Positions 1 through 7,503 are shown, numbered from the stretch's first letter. The stretch is DNA of 43,486 nt from a virus (IMGVR_UViG_3300009502_000090:1-43486), one strand, 5' to 3'. Made by a program: numbers and translations. The notes: a model not told the origin generated them from the sequence alone.

Positions 1-2
1 AT

Positions 3-422
3 AAGGAACTGGCCACCACCTTCGGGGGTGTGAGCACCGTCACCAGTGATAACCTGGATGACCTGGGTCGGAAGCTGTACCGGCTCAATGCAATGGCGGT
101 CAACGGGCGTTACGGGGTCAAGGACTTTGAGGTCCCGATCTTTCACTACCGGCCGATGGCCTGGGCACTGATCGATCATTATCAGGCGCTCAAGAGCATC
201 CAATGCCTCCACTACCAGATGTGTGAGGAGGGCATTGAAGACAAGCCTTTGACCAAGGCCCTTGAAGCCCTTTCCAACAAGATCGCGATGTTTCTTGCTA
301 CCGACGACTTCCGGTACAAGAGTTGTGTTTGGGATAGCTGGCCGGCTGCTGGCCAGATGAGGTTGGTTGCAAGCTTTGCTAAGGGAACGGCCCGCATCCA
401 GGGCAAACGGGCTACGGCGTGA
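3..422 (+). CDS. Hypothetical protein, truncated by the left window edge
   Basis: The frame is open to the first bases of the window (it reads KELATTFGG before the first GTG at 30), so the gene probably begins outside. About 140 residues are visible, ending in a basic tail (AKGTARIQGKRATA). I recognise no family. A UUCG-loop hairpin lies directly after the stop, so this looks like the last gene of a plus-strand unit. A GTG start at 30 is possible but has no clear ribosome binding site. Confidence 0.6.
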   Translation, partial: KELATTFGGVSTVTSDNLDDLGRKLYRLNAMAVNGRYGVKDFEVPIFHYRPMAWALIDHYQALKSIQCLHYQMCEEGIEDKPLTKALEALSNKIAMFLATDDFRYKSCVWDSWPAAGQMRLVASFAKGTARIQGKRATA

Positions 423-428
423 CCTATT

Positions 429-446
429 GGGGGGCTTCGGCCCCCC
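429..446 (+). terminator. GC hairpin with UUCG loop
   Basis: Perfect stem GGGGGGC/GCCCCCC closing a TTCG tetraloop, followed by GCTTTGG. It lies right after the stop of the first gene and before the next gene. The T-run is weak, so termination efficiency is uncertain. Confidence 0.65.
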
Positions 447-462
447 GCTTTGGTGATCCAAG

Positions 463-476
463 TGAAACCGGTTTCA
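463..476. promoter_or_regulatory. Palindrome copy 1: TGAAACCGGTTTCA
   Basis: Exact copy of the dispersed 14-bp palindrome; the symmetry extends to 16 bp (GTG...CAC). It sits between the hairpin at 429-446 and the ribosome binding site of the gene at 493. Confidence 0.75.
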
Positions 477-492
477 CCAGACAGGAGGCGCC

Positions 493-978
493 ATGCTCTA
501 TTTCGCATATGGGAGCAATCTAAGCATCGACCGTTTATACAAGCGTTGCCCATCGTCTCGGTACATCGGCACCGCTACGCTACACGGTTACACCTTGGTC
601 TTTAGGGGCAGACCAAAGGACGCAAAGGCAACGATCGTGAAAGCCCCACACGGGGTGGTGGTCGGGGCTGTGTTTGACATGGCGGAACTTGACGGAATAG
701 CACTTGACCGCTTTGAAGGCACCCCTGAGGTATACCGGAGGGCAACGGTTCGGGTTATTGACTGGGAGGGCTACGAGGCCACGGTGATTACGTATATGAT
801 GACGGCCAAGACAGATGGTCGGCCCCGTGAAAGCTACCTGAACCACATCCGAAGTGGCTATAAGGACTGCGGGCTGCCTCTTGGTATGATCGACGTTGCC
901 ATGACGGGAAAACTACCGGTCAAGGCGGCAAGGGTCGTTGAAGAGGATTGGGACTGGGAACTTGGATGGGAATGTTAG
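493..978 (+). CDS. Gamma-glutamylcyclotransferase-fold protein (GGCT/AIG2-like)
   Basis: The 161-residue protein opens with the family hallmark YFAYGSNL (residues 3-10), which forms the substrate loop. LDRFEG contains Glu75, at the position of the catalytic acid in the family. Family members cyclise gamma-glutamyl peptides or amines to 5-oxoproline; the phage substrate is unknown. The length fits a single-domain member. The ATG follows a good AGGAGG ribosome binding site 6 bases upstream. The gene sits between two short hypothetical genes, just downstream of a palindrome copy. The fold assignment is confident; enzymatic function is inferred. Confidence 0.85.
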   Translation: MLYFAYGSNLSIDRLYKRCPSSRYIGTATLHGYTLVFRGRPKDAKATIVKAPHGVVVGAVFDMAELDGIALDRFEGTPEVYRRATVRVIDWEGYEATVITYMMTAKTDGRPRESYLNHIRSGYKDCGLPLGMIDVAMTGKLPVKAARVVEEDWDWELGWEC

Positions 979-987
979 GAGGATGAC

Positions 988-1200
988 ATGACAGCGCCGG
1001 TGAAGCGCGCACTGGTACGGCGCACAGACGAAAAGGCCATCGAGTTTGGCGAGATCGCTTTCGAGGGCAACTTTGGAAACGCTTCGGAAGCCGCCATCAT
1101 TTCGGGGCTTACATGGCAGGCGATGGGCCAACGTGAGATCGGCGACTTCGAGATCGAAATTGAAGGCAAGGTGGTTTTACGGTCGGTTGCTACCGGGTGA
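988..1200 (+). CDS. Hypothetical 70-residue protein
   Basis: A small acidic protein with a beta-rich C-terminus (GDFEIEIEGKVVLRSVATG). The ATG is preceded by TTAGGAGGATGAC and starts nine bases after the stop of the GGCT-like gene, so the two are probably co-transcribed. I do not recognise a family. It is followed by the hairpin-bearing repeats at 1206-1301. Confidence 0.65.
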   Translation: MTAPVKRALVRRTDEKAIEFGEIAFEGNFGNASEAAIISGLTWQAMGQREIGDFEIEIEGKVVLRSVATG

Positions 1201-1205
1201 TCTGA

Positions 1206-1301
1206 CTTTTTGGCCGCGCAAACCCGGCCCTTTAGGGCCGAGAGAAGTCACCAGCCTTTTTGGCCGCGCAAACCCGGCCCTTTAGGGCCGAGAGAAGTCA
1301 C
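1206..1301. repeat. Tandem 46-bp direct repeats with internal hairpins
   Basis: Bases 1206-1251 and 1256-1301 are identical, with a 4-bp spacer (period 50). Each unit holds a perfect 6-bp stem CGGCCC/GGGCCG with a TTTA loop (1225-1240 and 1275-1290), preceded by CTTTTTGGCCGCGC and followed by AGAGAAGTCAC. The repeats lie in a 203-bp gap between genes. No T-run follows on the plus strand, so they are not classic terminators. They could be RNA-processing hairpins or a duplicated regulatory segment. Confidence 0.85.
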
Positions 1302-1359
1302 GTCAACGAACGGCTTTCAACTCACAAGATGGTCGTTCGAGAGGTTCCGCTTTAACATT

Positions 1360-1375
1360 GGGGGCTCCGGCCCCC
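1360..1375 (+). terminator. GC hairpin before gene at 1404
   Basis: Stem GGGGGC/GCCCCC with a TCCG loop, followed by GCTTTGG. The design and trailing heptamer match the element at 429-446. It ends the non-coding block 1201-1403. Confidence 0.55.
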
Positions 1376-1403
1376 GCTTTGGTTCTTTCAACGGGAGGCC
1401 AAA

Positions 1404-1592
1404 ATGGTCGCAGGGTATCGGGTTCGTCTGATCAATCGGAGCACCAAGGAGGTGGCGCACGAGGGCATCGTCATCATGCACTTGAACCACACCATCGGGC
1501 TTATGCTGGACGATGGGGAGCGTATCGCAATCAACTTGAAGCGGTGCGGTTACACAATGCAGGGCGTGACCGCAAGGCGGGTTGCGGCATAA
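1404..1592 (+). CDS. Hypothetical 62-residue protein
   Basis: Starts with ATG after a GGGAGG ribosome binding site. The sequence looks like a small beta-barrel (MVAGYRVRLINRSTKEV..., then LMLDDGERIAINLKRCGY) with alternating hydrophobic residues. No family recognised. It follows a hairpin and precedes another very small gene. Confidence 0.6.
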   Translation: MVAGYRVRLINRSTKEVAHEGIVIMHLNHTIGLMLDDGERIAINLKRCGYTMQGVTARRVAA

Positions 1593-1635
1593 CTCGAAAT
1601 GGCCGGTTTCACGGCGACTTTTTAGGGGAACAACG

Positions 1636-1806
1636 ATGGGACACACAGAAGCAGACGAGGTAGCGGACAGCCTTTTGGCATCGGCCCCTCACCTCCACTC
1701 CCGTGCTCAGGCGGTGGCGTGGGTGAAGACCAAGATGGACGAGACATACGCGGTGGTCGAGGCGGTTGCCACGGCCCTATTTATCCGGCAAGTGTTGGCC
1801 GGCTGA
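1636..1806 (+). CDS. Hypothetical 56-residue protein
   Basis: The chosen ATG has AGGGGAA upstream; an in-frame start at 1582 would overlap the preceding gene and has no ribosome binding site. The protein is mostly helical (HSRAQAVAWVKTKMDETYAVV) with no recognisable domain. It ends just before the predicted promoter of the SNF2-type helicase. Confidence 0.55.
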   Translation: MGHTEADEVADSLLASAPHLHSRAQAVAWVKTKMDETYAVVEAVATALFIRQVLAG

Positions 1807-1844
1807 GGCAAAGGGGTGCGTGTTGCAACGCACCCTCAAAGCCC

Positions 1845-1873
1845 TTGACAGGGGCAAGGGCGCTTATTATGTA
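1845..1873 (+). promoter_or_regulatory. Putative sigma70-like promoter upstream of SNF2 helicase
   Basis: A perfect -35 TTGACA at 1845-1850 is followed by the AT-rich TTATTATGTA at 1864-1873. With 17-bp spacing the -10 would be TATGTA; TATTAT lies only 14 bp downstream. The -10 is therefore ambiguous. The start codon at 1914 leaves a leader of roughly 35 bases. Confidence 0.45.
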
Positions 1874-1913
1874 AGTGATGCTTTCGTTTTGTACATTCTC
1901 AATGGAGACTACG

Positions 1914-3920
1914 ATGGAGCTACTTCAAAAGGGACGTTTCTACATCGCGATCACCCAATATGCCGACCGGTCAATTCCCAAGACGGCGGAGTTTACCTGG
2001 GACGGTACGGGTGCCAAGTGCGGACAAAAGGGCTGGTTCACCCAAGACAAGACCAAGGCGGCTCGCCTTGCTGAATACGCCTCTCCTGCCCTTCGGGCGG
2101 ATTTGCTGGCCACCACGGCCCGCCAAGAGGCTATCCTGGAAGGCTCTATGGCCACCAGCACTGACCGGGTAATCATCACCAAGGACGGTAAAAAGTTCTT
2201 TCCCTACCAAGGCGGCGGCATTGCTTCGACCCTCGACAGGTTCGACCAGGGCAACGGCGTGTTGCTTGCTGACGACATGGGGCTAGGCAAAACACCCCAG
2301 GCGATTGGGGTCATTGACAACAAACCGGAGATCAAGCGGGTCCTGATCGTTTGCCCCGCGTCTATCAAGAGAAACTGGGAACGTGAGTTGAAGCGGTGGC
2401 TCGTCAAGGACTTGAGCATCGGCGTGCAAATCGGTGGCAACTTCCCGGCGACGGACATCGTGATCACCAATTTCGACATGCTCAAAGAGCACCGGTACAG
2501 CATCCGGGCGGTTCAATGGGACCTGTTGATCGTTGACGAGGCCCACTACCTGAAAAATCACAAGACAGGGCGTGCGGCTGAGGTCATGGGCAAGGACAAG
2601 GCTGGTGAGTTGATCGCCCCCATCCCTTGCAAGTTCAAGCTCTTCTTAACCGGCTCCCCTGCCCCTAACCGACCGACAGAACTTTATGGGCTGGTCAATT
2701 TCCTCGCTCCCGGGCAGTTCGGGTCCTACCGCAAATTTGAGTCTAAGTACGGAGGCGGTCAAAACCTGGACGAGTTGCAGTTGCTCTTACGCGAAACGGT
2801 TATGATCCGGCGCTTGAAAAAGGATGTGTTATCAGAGCTACCGGCGAAGATCAGGCAGATCGTTGAACTGCCCGCATCACCCGATGCGATGGCAGCGGTC
2901 AGGGCGGAACTGGCTACCTTTGAGCGGCTCCAGGAACTTCAACGGCTGATCAAGGCCCGTAAGGTATCTGGTGCAAATCCTGACGAGCCTGAATACAAAG
3001 CGGCGGTCGCGGAGTTGCGTGAGGCTGAAAAGGTCGTGTTCGCTGAAATGTCCAAGCGGCGTCATGAGACTGCGATCAAGAAACTGCCCATCGCCATCGA
3101 GTTCATTGACGAGGCGGTCGAGCAGTCGAAAAAGGTCATCGTGTTTGCCCACCACCAGGACATGGTGAAGGGTCTTGCAAAGCACTTCGGCACGCGTTGC
3201 GTTGTCATCGACGGCAGCACGCCCCCCGAAAAGCGGCAAGGGATCGTTGACCGGTTCCAGAATGACCCGGCGGTCGAGGTCATCATTGGTAGCGCGGCAA
3301 TGCGTGAGGGTGTCACCCTTACCGCTTCAAGCCACGTCATCCTGGTTGAACTTGATTGGGTGCCCGGCAACGTGTCTCAAGAGGAAGATCGGGCGCATCG
3401 CATCGGACAGTTGTCCAGCGTTCTGGTACAGCATCTGGTCCTTGAAGGAAGCCTTGACGCACGGATGGCGGTTCGCATCGTTGAAAAGCAGGCGGAGATC
3501 GATGCCGCCCTGAACACGCAAGCAAATGCGGGTTCATTGGGTGAGGTCAAAGCCGAGATCGAAGCCGGGCGTAAGGAACGTGCCGACGCTCTTGAAGCCG
3601 CAAAAGCGCGCGCAGAAGATGAGCGGGTTAAGATTGCGGCCCAGCGTTGCGGTCGCGAGATCGTGGTTGCCCCAGGGGTCACTGAGGCGGTCGTGCAAGG
3701 CATTCTGACCCTGGCCGGGTGTGACCCGGACCACGCAAGCCAGCAGAATGAAACTGGTTTCAACAAGCTGGACACCAAGTTCGGCAACTCACTTGCTGAA
3801 CAGATCAGCAAGGGTCGTACACTATCCCCGAAGCAGATAGCTGCCGCCGCTGCACTCCTTCGGAAATACCATCGGCAACTCGGAGCCGACATCCTCGGGC
3901 GGTTGGAGTGTGCAGCATGA
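1914..3920 (+). CDS. SNF2-family DNA helicase/translocase (SMARCAL1-like)
   Basis: 668 residues with a full SF2 core: motif I DDMGLGKT near residues 120-127, motif II DEAH (208-211), motif III LTGSPAPN, and motif VI EDRAHRIGQ, a signature of the SNF2/SMARCAL1 group. An acidic and basic helical tail follows the core. These enzymes translocate on duplex DNA and remodel forks or protein-DNA complexes using ATP. In a phage it may help replication-fork restart or clear host proteins; that role is inference. ATG 1914 follows GGAGACTACG; an earlier in-frame ATG at 1875 has no ribosome binding site. The stop overlaps the next start (ATGA), suggesting coupling. A palindrome copy lies inside the gene at 3749-3762. 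Confidence 0.9.
   Translation: MELLQKGRFYIAITQYADRSIPKTAEFTWDGTGAKCGQKGWFTQDKTKAARLAEYASPALRADLLATTARQEAILEGSMATSTDRVIITKDGKKFFPYQGGGIASTLDRFDQGNGVLLADDMGLGKTPQAIGVIDNKPEIKRVLIVCPASIKRNWERELKRWLVKDLSIGVQIGGNFPATDIVITNFDMLKEHRYSIRAVQWDLLIVDEAHYLKNHKTGRAAEVMGKDKAGELIAPIPCKFKLFLTGSPAPNRPTELYGLVNFLAPGQFGSYRKFESKYGGGQNLDELQLLLRETVMIRRLKKDVLSELPAKIRQIVELPASPDAMAAVRAELATFERLQELQRLIKARKVSGANPDEPEYKAAVAELREAEKVVFAEMSKRRHETAIKKLPIAIEFIDEAVEQSKKVIVFAHHQDMVKGLAKHFGTRCVVIDGSTPPEKRQGIVDRFQNDPAVEVIIGSAAMREGVTLTASSHVILVELDWVPGNVSQEEDRAHRIGQLSSVLVQHLVLEGSLDARMAVRIVEKQAEIDAALNTQANAGSLGEVKAEIEAGRKERADALEAAKARAEDERVKIAAQRCGREIVVAPGVTEAVVQGILTLAGCDPDHASQQNETGFNKLDTKFGNSLAEQISKGRTLSPKQIAAAAALLRKYHRQLGADILGRLECAA
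3749..3762. promoter_or_regulatory. Palindrome copy 2: TGAAACTGGTTTCA
   Basis: The only exact copy buried well inside a gene. It lies near the 3' end of the SNF2 helicase, where it encodes ETGF. It is about 155 bp upstream of the helix-turn-helix gene at 3917. Confidence 0.6.
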
Positions 3921-4177
3921 AAACGAAGAAACAAACGATGCGGGGACAGATCACCCGTCTCCGCATCTTCGGGCTGGTCAAGGAGTGGGTCCAAAAGTAC
4001 CACGAGTGGCCAACAAGTGACACCATCATGCAGCTAACGGGCATGTCACAGGCGACTATAAGGCGGCATCTTCGCTCGCTACAGAATGCGACTGGGCTTA
4101 ACGCCTTTCATGATGAAGACGATGGGGACATCCCGGAGGCTGTTGACATCTATCTTCACAAGCACCTTCCCGCGTAA
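3917..4177 (+). CDS. Small helix-turn-helix protein
   Basis: 86 residues starting MKTKKQTMRGQ. The middle, WPTSDTIMQLTGMSQATIRR, reads as a helix-turn-helix with recognition helix SQATIRRHLRSL, so DNA binding is likely. It starts inside the stop of the helicase gene (ATGA), implying translational coupling. The target is unknown; it is one of few obvious DNA-binding regulators here and could be tested against the dispersed palindrome. The acidic tail (DEDDGDIPE) is not part of the fold. Confidence 0.7.
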   Translation: MKTKKQTMRGQITRLRIFGLVKEWVQKYHEWPTSDTIMQLTGMSQATIRRHLRSLQNATGLNAFHDEDDGDIPEAVDIYLHKHLPA

Positions 4178-4188
4178 GGATCAAGACT

Positions 4189-4560
4189 ATGTACAATCTC
4201 GTAAAGCACTGGGTAAACCCTGAAAAGACGGCCTGCTACTATGGCCGGATCATTGATACCCTCCCCGATGGGCGGTATCTCATGGAAGTCCACGGACGGA
4301 TGTCCCACGATAATGCCATCGAATACCGGGAACTGCTTCCGACGTTTCGGGTAGCATCGTCCGATGATCCCCTCCTGGAGACCATCGAGTATACCAAGCC
4401 GAATGCCGAAGCAAACGCGGCGGTTGCCCGGACCCACGAGATCAAGCTGCAAGAAAAACTCTTGCTGGAAGCCCGGATCGCGAGTTATAACGCTGAACAG
4501 GCCCGGCGTAAGGCAGAGGAAGCGCGGGAGGCTACTAGGACGCGGCGCAAGACCGCTTAA
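4189..4560 (+). CDS. Hypothetical 123-residue protein with helical tail
   Basis: ATG follows AAGGATC. The N-terminal 60 residues look like a small beta domain (CYYGRIIDTLPDGRYLMEV). The last 50 are a charged, probably coiled-coil helix (LQEKLLLEARIASYNAEQ, then ARRKAEEAREATRTRRKTA). No family recognised. It lies between the helix-turn-helix gene and the recombinase, in the same direction with short gaps. Confidence 0.65.
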   Translation: MYNLVKHWVNPEKTACYYGRIIDTLPDGRYLMEVHGRMSHDNAIEYRELLPTFRVASSDDPLLETIEYTKPNAEANAAVARTHEIKLQEKLLLEARIASYNAEQARRKAEEAREATRTRRKTA

Positions 4561-4576
4561 CTCAACGGAGGTGACA

Positions 4577-5290
4577 ATGGTCAAAGCCATCGGATACGCA
4601 CGGGTTTCAACGTCAGAGCAGGCCGAAAATGGTGGATCAATTGATGCCCAGCTTTCACGCATCGCGGGCTACTGTAATCTATACGAAATGATGTTGATCG
4701 AGACGGTGGTTGACGCCGGCTTGTCCGCTAAGGATACCAATCGACCGGGGTTTCTGAAGGCCCTGCGTATGATTGAAGACGGGCAAGCAGATTGTCTTGT
4801 TGTGGTGAAGCTCGATAGGCTTACCCGTTCGGTGAGGGACCTAGCCACGTTGTTGGAAAAGTTCAACCCCGACCAAGGTGGTCCGTCTCTCGTATCTGTA
4901 ACCGAGCATCTTGACACCCGTACAGCCTCTGGACGGCTTTGTCTAAATCTCCTGGTTTCTGTGTCCCAGTGGGAGCGTGAGGTCATCGGCGAGCGTACCA
5001 AGGCGGTGCTACAGCATAAAAAGCACACAGGCAAGGTGTACGGTAAGGTCCCCTATGGATGGCGTCGTGAGGGTGATAATCTCGTCAAGGATGATGCTCA
5101 ACAGGCCATCATCATCGAAGCACGCGCTCGTGTAACAGGTGGTGAAACACTAGCATCGGTGTTGCGAGACTTTACAAAGCGGAAGGTCCCGGCAGCATGT
5201 GGTCCAACTTGGTATTATCGCGCACTTGAGCGCGTTGTAAAGAGGAACGAAAATGAGGAACCGTCAAGCACCATCGGTGGCAGTCTCTGA
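4577..5290 (+). CDS. Serine recombinase (resolvase/invertase family)
   Basis: 237 residues. The N-terminal catalytic domain carries GYARVSTSEQ with nucleophile Ser11 and Arg9, KLDRLTRS with Arg81 and Arg84, and QWEREVIGERT (about 131-141). A short recombinase-type segment follows (GKVPYGWRREGDNLV). These enzymes cut and rejoin DNA through a phosphoserine intermediate. At 237 residues it lacks the long zinc-ribbon and coiled-coil region of large phage integrases, so it resembles a resolvase, invertase or truncated integrase. ATG 4577 follows a strong GGAGGTGAC. Its end overlaps the next gene. No att site was recognised. Confidence 0.85.
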   Translation: MVKAIGYARVSTSEQAENGGSIDAQLSRIAGYCNLYEMMLIETVVDAGLSAKDTNRPGFLKALRMIEDGQADCLVVVKLDRLTRSVRDLATLLEKFNPDQGGPSLVSVTEHLDTRTASGRLCLNLLVSVSQWEREVIGERTKAVLQHKKHTGKVYGKVPYGWRREGDNLVKDDAQQAIIIEARARVTGGETLASVLRDFTKRKVPAACGPTWYYRALERVVKRNENEEPSSTIGGSL

Positions 5291-5480
5291 TCAGGTTACT
5301 GCTCCCTTTCTTGTTGATACGTCCCACGGGACCTGTATCATCTTCGCCCGCTCGGCAATGAGTGCCCGGCGCAAAGCGGAAAAGGCCCTGACCGCGTGGG
5401 CTGGCCCCTTCAAGGTGGCCCTGTCAACTATGCGGGACTGCCGGTTGGCTCATACGGCGGGAGCCCCAGTGATCCGGTGA
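5253..5480 (+). CDS. Hypothetical 75-residue protein
   Basis: Starts 38 bases inside the recombinase gene in another frame, after AGAGGAACGAAA. The sequence contains CIIFARSAMSARRKAEKAL, suggesting a small alpha/beta protein. No family recognised. Its TGA stop is exactly the first three bases of the palindrome at 5478. Confidence 0.55.
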   Translation: MRNRQAPSVAVSDQVTAPFLVDTSHGTCIIFARSAMSARRKAEKALTAWAGPFKVALSTMRDCRLAHTAGAPVIR

Positions 5481-5491
5481 AACCGGTTTCA
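5478..5491. promoter_or_regulatory. Palindrome copy 3: TGAAACCGGTTTCA
   Basis: Exact copy overlapping the stop codon of the preceding gene, 29 bp upstream of the -35 box at 5521. The position suits an operator or upstream activator site for the 5595 gene. Confidence 0.75.
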
Positions 5492-5520
5492 AAAAAGATT
5501 GCGAGGCTTGAATGTTGGAC

Positions 5521-5550
5521 TTGACGGGAGCCTCACGCATTTAGTCTAAT
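5521..5550 (+). promoter_or_regulatory. Sigma70-like promoter TTGACG-N18-TCTAAT
   Basis: The -35 TTGACG (5521-5526) and -10 TCTAAT (5545-5550) each match consensus at five of six positions. The -10 is framed by a GCATT/AATGC inverted repeat. The leader to ATG 5595 contains AAGGAGC. It drives the 370-residue protein. Confidence 0.65.
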
Positions 5551-5594
5551 GCGAACATGGTAGGTACACAGTCTCAAACTAAGGAGCTATCTCA

Positions 5595-6707
5595 ATGACC
5601 CTCACCCTTGACACACCGATGGACGCCAGCTTTTCAAGCCGTCTCCAGGCGTCACGCGCGGCCCGCGCCTATTTTGGTTCCGGCGCGCGTGTCGGAACGG
5701 AATACGCCATCGACGAGTGCGACGGTTCTTTTCTCGTTCGGGACCTGATCGCGGAGGCCGCAATGGCCGAGCGTGCCGTGAGCGGCAGGTTCTCTCTCCC
5801 TACCGACATAGCACTCCAGATCGAAAGTACCCCAGGCGTGTCTCTTGAGGACGCCCTGGCCCGTGAGGCCCGCGAGCTTACCCTGGTCTCAATCAGCACC
5901 CCGACTGAGGTCTTGCAGGCGATGGCCGAGTTGACCGATGAGAACTGGGCGTTTATCGCCCAGTTGGAGCACGACCAGCAGTTCGACGGAGAACCGGCCG
6001 ATGCCGAGTTGCTGGCCACCATCGACCCGGCCACCCTTACATCGACCGTTACCGAGGTCGATGAAGAGATCGGTTCCCCCTACGGTGAAGACGCCTTCGG
6101 CCCGGTACTTTGTGTCGAGGACACCACTGACGGGCTCCCCACTGACGTGGAAATAGACACTTGGCGGGCTCAAGTCGATGCGGAAACCTACCCTGCCCCG
6201 GAAGCCCCTACGATGACCGCTGGAGAGGCTAACGAGGCGCCGGTGTGCTCACCGCAGCCAGAGGCCGCAGGCCCTTCCTTGGTCATCCCCGGGGCACTCG
6301 CGGGAGTTGCGCCTCGTATACCAAGCGTGTTCGGTCGCAACCCTGCCCTGGTGGCGGCTCTTTTCGCCCTTGGTAATGTCCCTGGCCTCTCGTCAGATGA
6401 AAGTCTCGACGTTCATGCCTGGGCGTCGGCGGTATTCACCCGGTCACGGCAACCGGTTTCACAACGCCCGTCTCGGGCTCCTCGGTCAGCGGAACGGGGG
6501 CTTACCCGCAAGGAGCAGGTGTACGAGGCGTTGCGGCAGGCCAACGGAACGGGGGTCAGCGTTGCCCAGTTTCAAGAGATGTTCGGTGGGCTGGCTTCGC
6601 ACACCGTTCGGGGCATGATCAGCCACTTCAACGCAGCCGGTGATCGGCCAGTCATCACCAACATTCGCAACGCGGAAGGCCACCGAGTTTACACCCTGGT
6701 GCCGTAA
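5595..6707 (+). CDS. Hypothetical 370-residue protein with C-terminal winged-helix-like region
   Basis: ATG follows AAGGAGCTATCTCA. The first 200 residues are acidic and of unknown fold. A proline/alanine-rich linker follows (about 205-240). The last 65 residues (RKEQVYEALRQANG..., then FGGLASHTVRGMISHF) look like a small winged-helix module of the DUF3489 kind; this is a motif impression only. It has its own promoter and is followed by a hairpin, so it is probably a single-gene transcript that is well expressed. The role is unknown; DNA binding by the C-terminus is inferred. Confidence 0.7.
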   Translation: MTLTLDTPMDASFSSRLQASRAARAYFGSGARVGTEYAIDECDGSFLVRDLIAEAAMAERAVSGRFSLPTDIALQIESTPGVSLEDALAREARELTLVSISTPTEVLQAMAELTDENWAFIAQLEHDQQFDGEPADAELLATIDPATLTSTVTEVDEEIGSPYGEDAFGPVLCVEDTTDGLPTDVEIDTWRAQVDAETYPAPEAPTMTAGEANEAPVCSPQPEAAGPSLVIPGALAGVAPRIPSVFGRNPALVAALFALGNVPGLSSDESLDVHAWASAVFTRSRQPVSQRPSRAPRSAERGLTRKEQVYEALRQANGTGVSVAQFQEMFGGLASHTVRGMISHFNAAGDRPVITNIRNAEGHRVYTLVP

Positions 6708-6715
6708 CCACTACT

Positions 6716-6736
6716 GGGGGGTGATCCTGCCCCCCC
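6716..6736 (+). terminator. Rho-independent-type terminator after 5595-6707
   Basis: Stem GGGGGG/CCCCCC with loop TGATCCTG, followed by TTTTCC. It starts nine bases after the stop of the 370-residue gene. Confidence 0.65.
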
Positions 6737-6743
6737 TTTTCCT

Positions 6744-6971
6744 TTGGAGGATGTTAGGGTAAAAGTTGAGAGAGAACGCATCGCCAAGGCCAAAGTAATA
6801 CTCCAGGCCCGTGGCATCGCGGGCAAGGGTGCCTACCTGGAAGGAAAGCAGGTGAGCCGGAAGGTCGAACACCAGCAGCGGCTGGAAATCTATCGCTACA
6901 CCTGGACCGCCGAGGTCGTTGATACAGAAAAGGGGGGCGCGAGCCCCCCTTCCCTTTATTTTGCCAGATAG
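6744..6971 (+). CDS. Possible small basic protein, start unclear
   Basis: The frame from TTG 6744 encodes a plausible 75-residue basic protein (RIAKAKVILQARGIAGKGAY, then RLEIYRYTWTAEVVD). A strong GGAGG at 6746-6750 is followed at once by ATG in a different frame, which stops after three codons. No well-placed start exists in the long frame. The frame also reads through a strong hairpin at 6932-6949 before stopping. It may be a gene with a non-standard start, a frameshifted remnant, or chance. Confidence 0.35.
   Translation: MEDVRVKVERERIAKAKVILQARGIAGKGAYLEGKQVSRKVEHQQRLEIYRYTWTAEVVDTEKGGASPPSLYFAR
6932..6949. terminator. Bidirectional hairpin at strand convergence
   Basis: Stem GGGGGGC/GCCCCCC with loop GCGA. 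On the minus strand it is followed by TTTTC, on the plus strand by TTCCCTTTATT. It sits where the plus-strand block meets the minus-strand block, so it can serve both. Confidence 0.65.
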
Positions 6972-6996
6972 AGTGTATTCAAGATAAACCCACCTA

Positions 6997-7407
6997 TTAC
7001 GGGGTGGCGGTAGGAACCGCGCTAATGGGCGCGTCCGGCTCCGCTACCACCGTCGCCGGCACCACAACCGACGCAACCACGGGGGCAGGTTCAACCGCCT
7101 TGACCACATCCTCCTCGACTTCCTCAGTCACGGAATCGATGTGACTGTGGAGGTTGTCGAGGGCCTCATGGACTTCGCCGAAAGCCTCGTGCATTTCGTC
7201 GAAAAGGTCCTCGGCGACGTTTTCGGCTTCGGGGATCAACAGAACCAGGACCGCGAACAGCCCGGAGATGGCGGCGATGGTAATGCCCAGCGAGGCATCG
7301 CCGTGGCCGACCAGAACGAAAAGAACGGAGACCGTGATGGCCGCAATGGCAATCAACAGGGCTCCGATAGAACCACGCTCCTGGAAGCGGGCGGCGAGAT
7401 AGGACAT
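6997..7407 (-). CDS. Two-TM membrane protein, holin-like candidate
   Basis: 136 residues from ATG 7407, which follows AGGAGAGCACC. The N-terminus MSYLAARFQERGSIGALL leads into two membrane segments (about 12-33 and 39-58) split by a short polar turn. Then come an acidic amphipathic helix (ENVAEDLFDEMHEAFGEV) and a valine/proline/alanine-rich tail. A short N-terminus with an ERG-type motif, two helices and a PE boundary is common in phage holins, but the long tail is unusual and the lysis cassette is 31 kb away. The function is therefore open. It has its own promoter with a near-palindrome in the leader. Confidence 0.65.
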   Translation of the reverse strand: MSYLAARFQERGSIGALLIAIAAITVSVLFVLVGHGDASLGITIAAISGLFAVLVLLIPEAENVAEDLFDEMHEAFGEVHEALDNLHSHIDSVTEEVEEDVVKAVEPAPVVASVVVPATVVAEPDAPISAVPTATP

Positions 7408-7423
7408 GGTGCTCTCCTGATTT

Positions 7424-7437
7424 TGCAACCGGTTTCA
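7424..7437. promoter_or_regulatory. Near-copy of the palindrome: TGCAACCGGTTTCA
   Basis: One mismatch from the consensus. It lies between the predicted -10 (7470-7475) and the start codon at 7407, so it would fall in the leader of the membrane-protein gene. Confidence 0.55.
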
Positions 7438-7467
7438 TTCCGGCAACGGTTTATGCTGGATGTAGCA

Positions 7468-7497
7468 CCTATATGAGGCCTCCAACGGAATTAACAA
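7468..7497 (-). promoter_or_regulatory. Putative promoter TTGTTA / CATATAGG
   Basis: Minus-strand -35 TTGTTA (7497-7492) with -10 CATATA (spacing 16) or TATAGG (spacing 18). The CATATAGGTG block closely resembles those at 28749 and 38140. Confidence 0.5.
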
Positions 7498-7503
7498 GCA
7501 CTT

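Noticed and set aside
1206-1301. CRISPR-like or att-site repeat pair
   Set aside because: Only two copies with a 4-bp spacer, each with a hairpin; no cas genes or att arrangement nearby.
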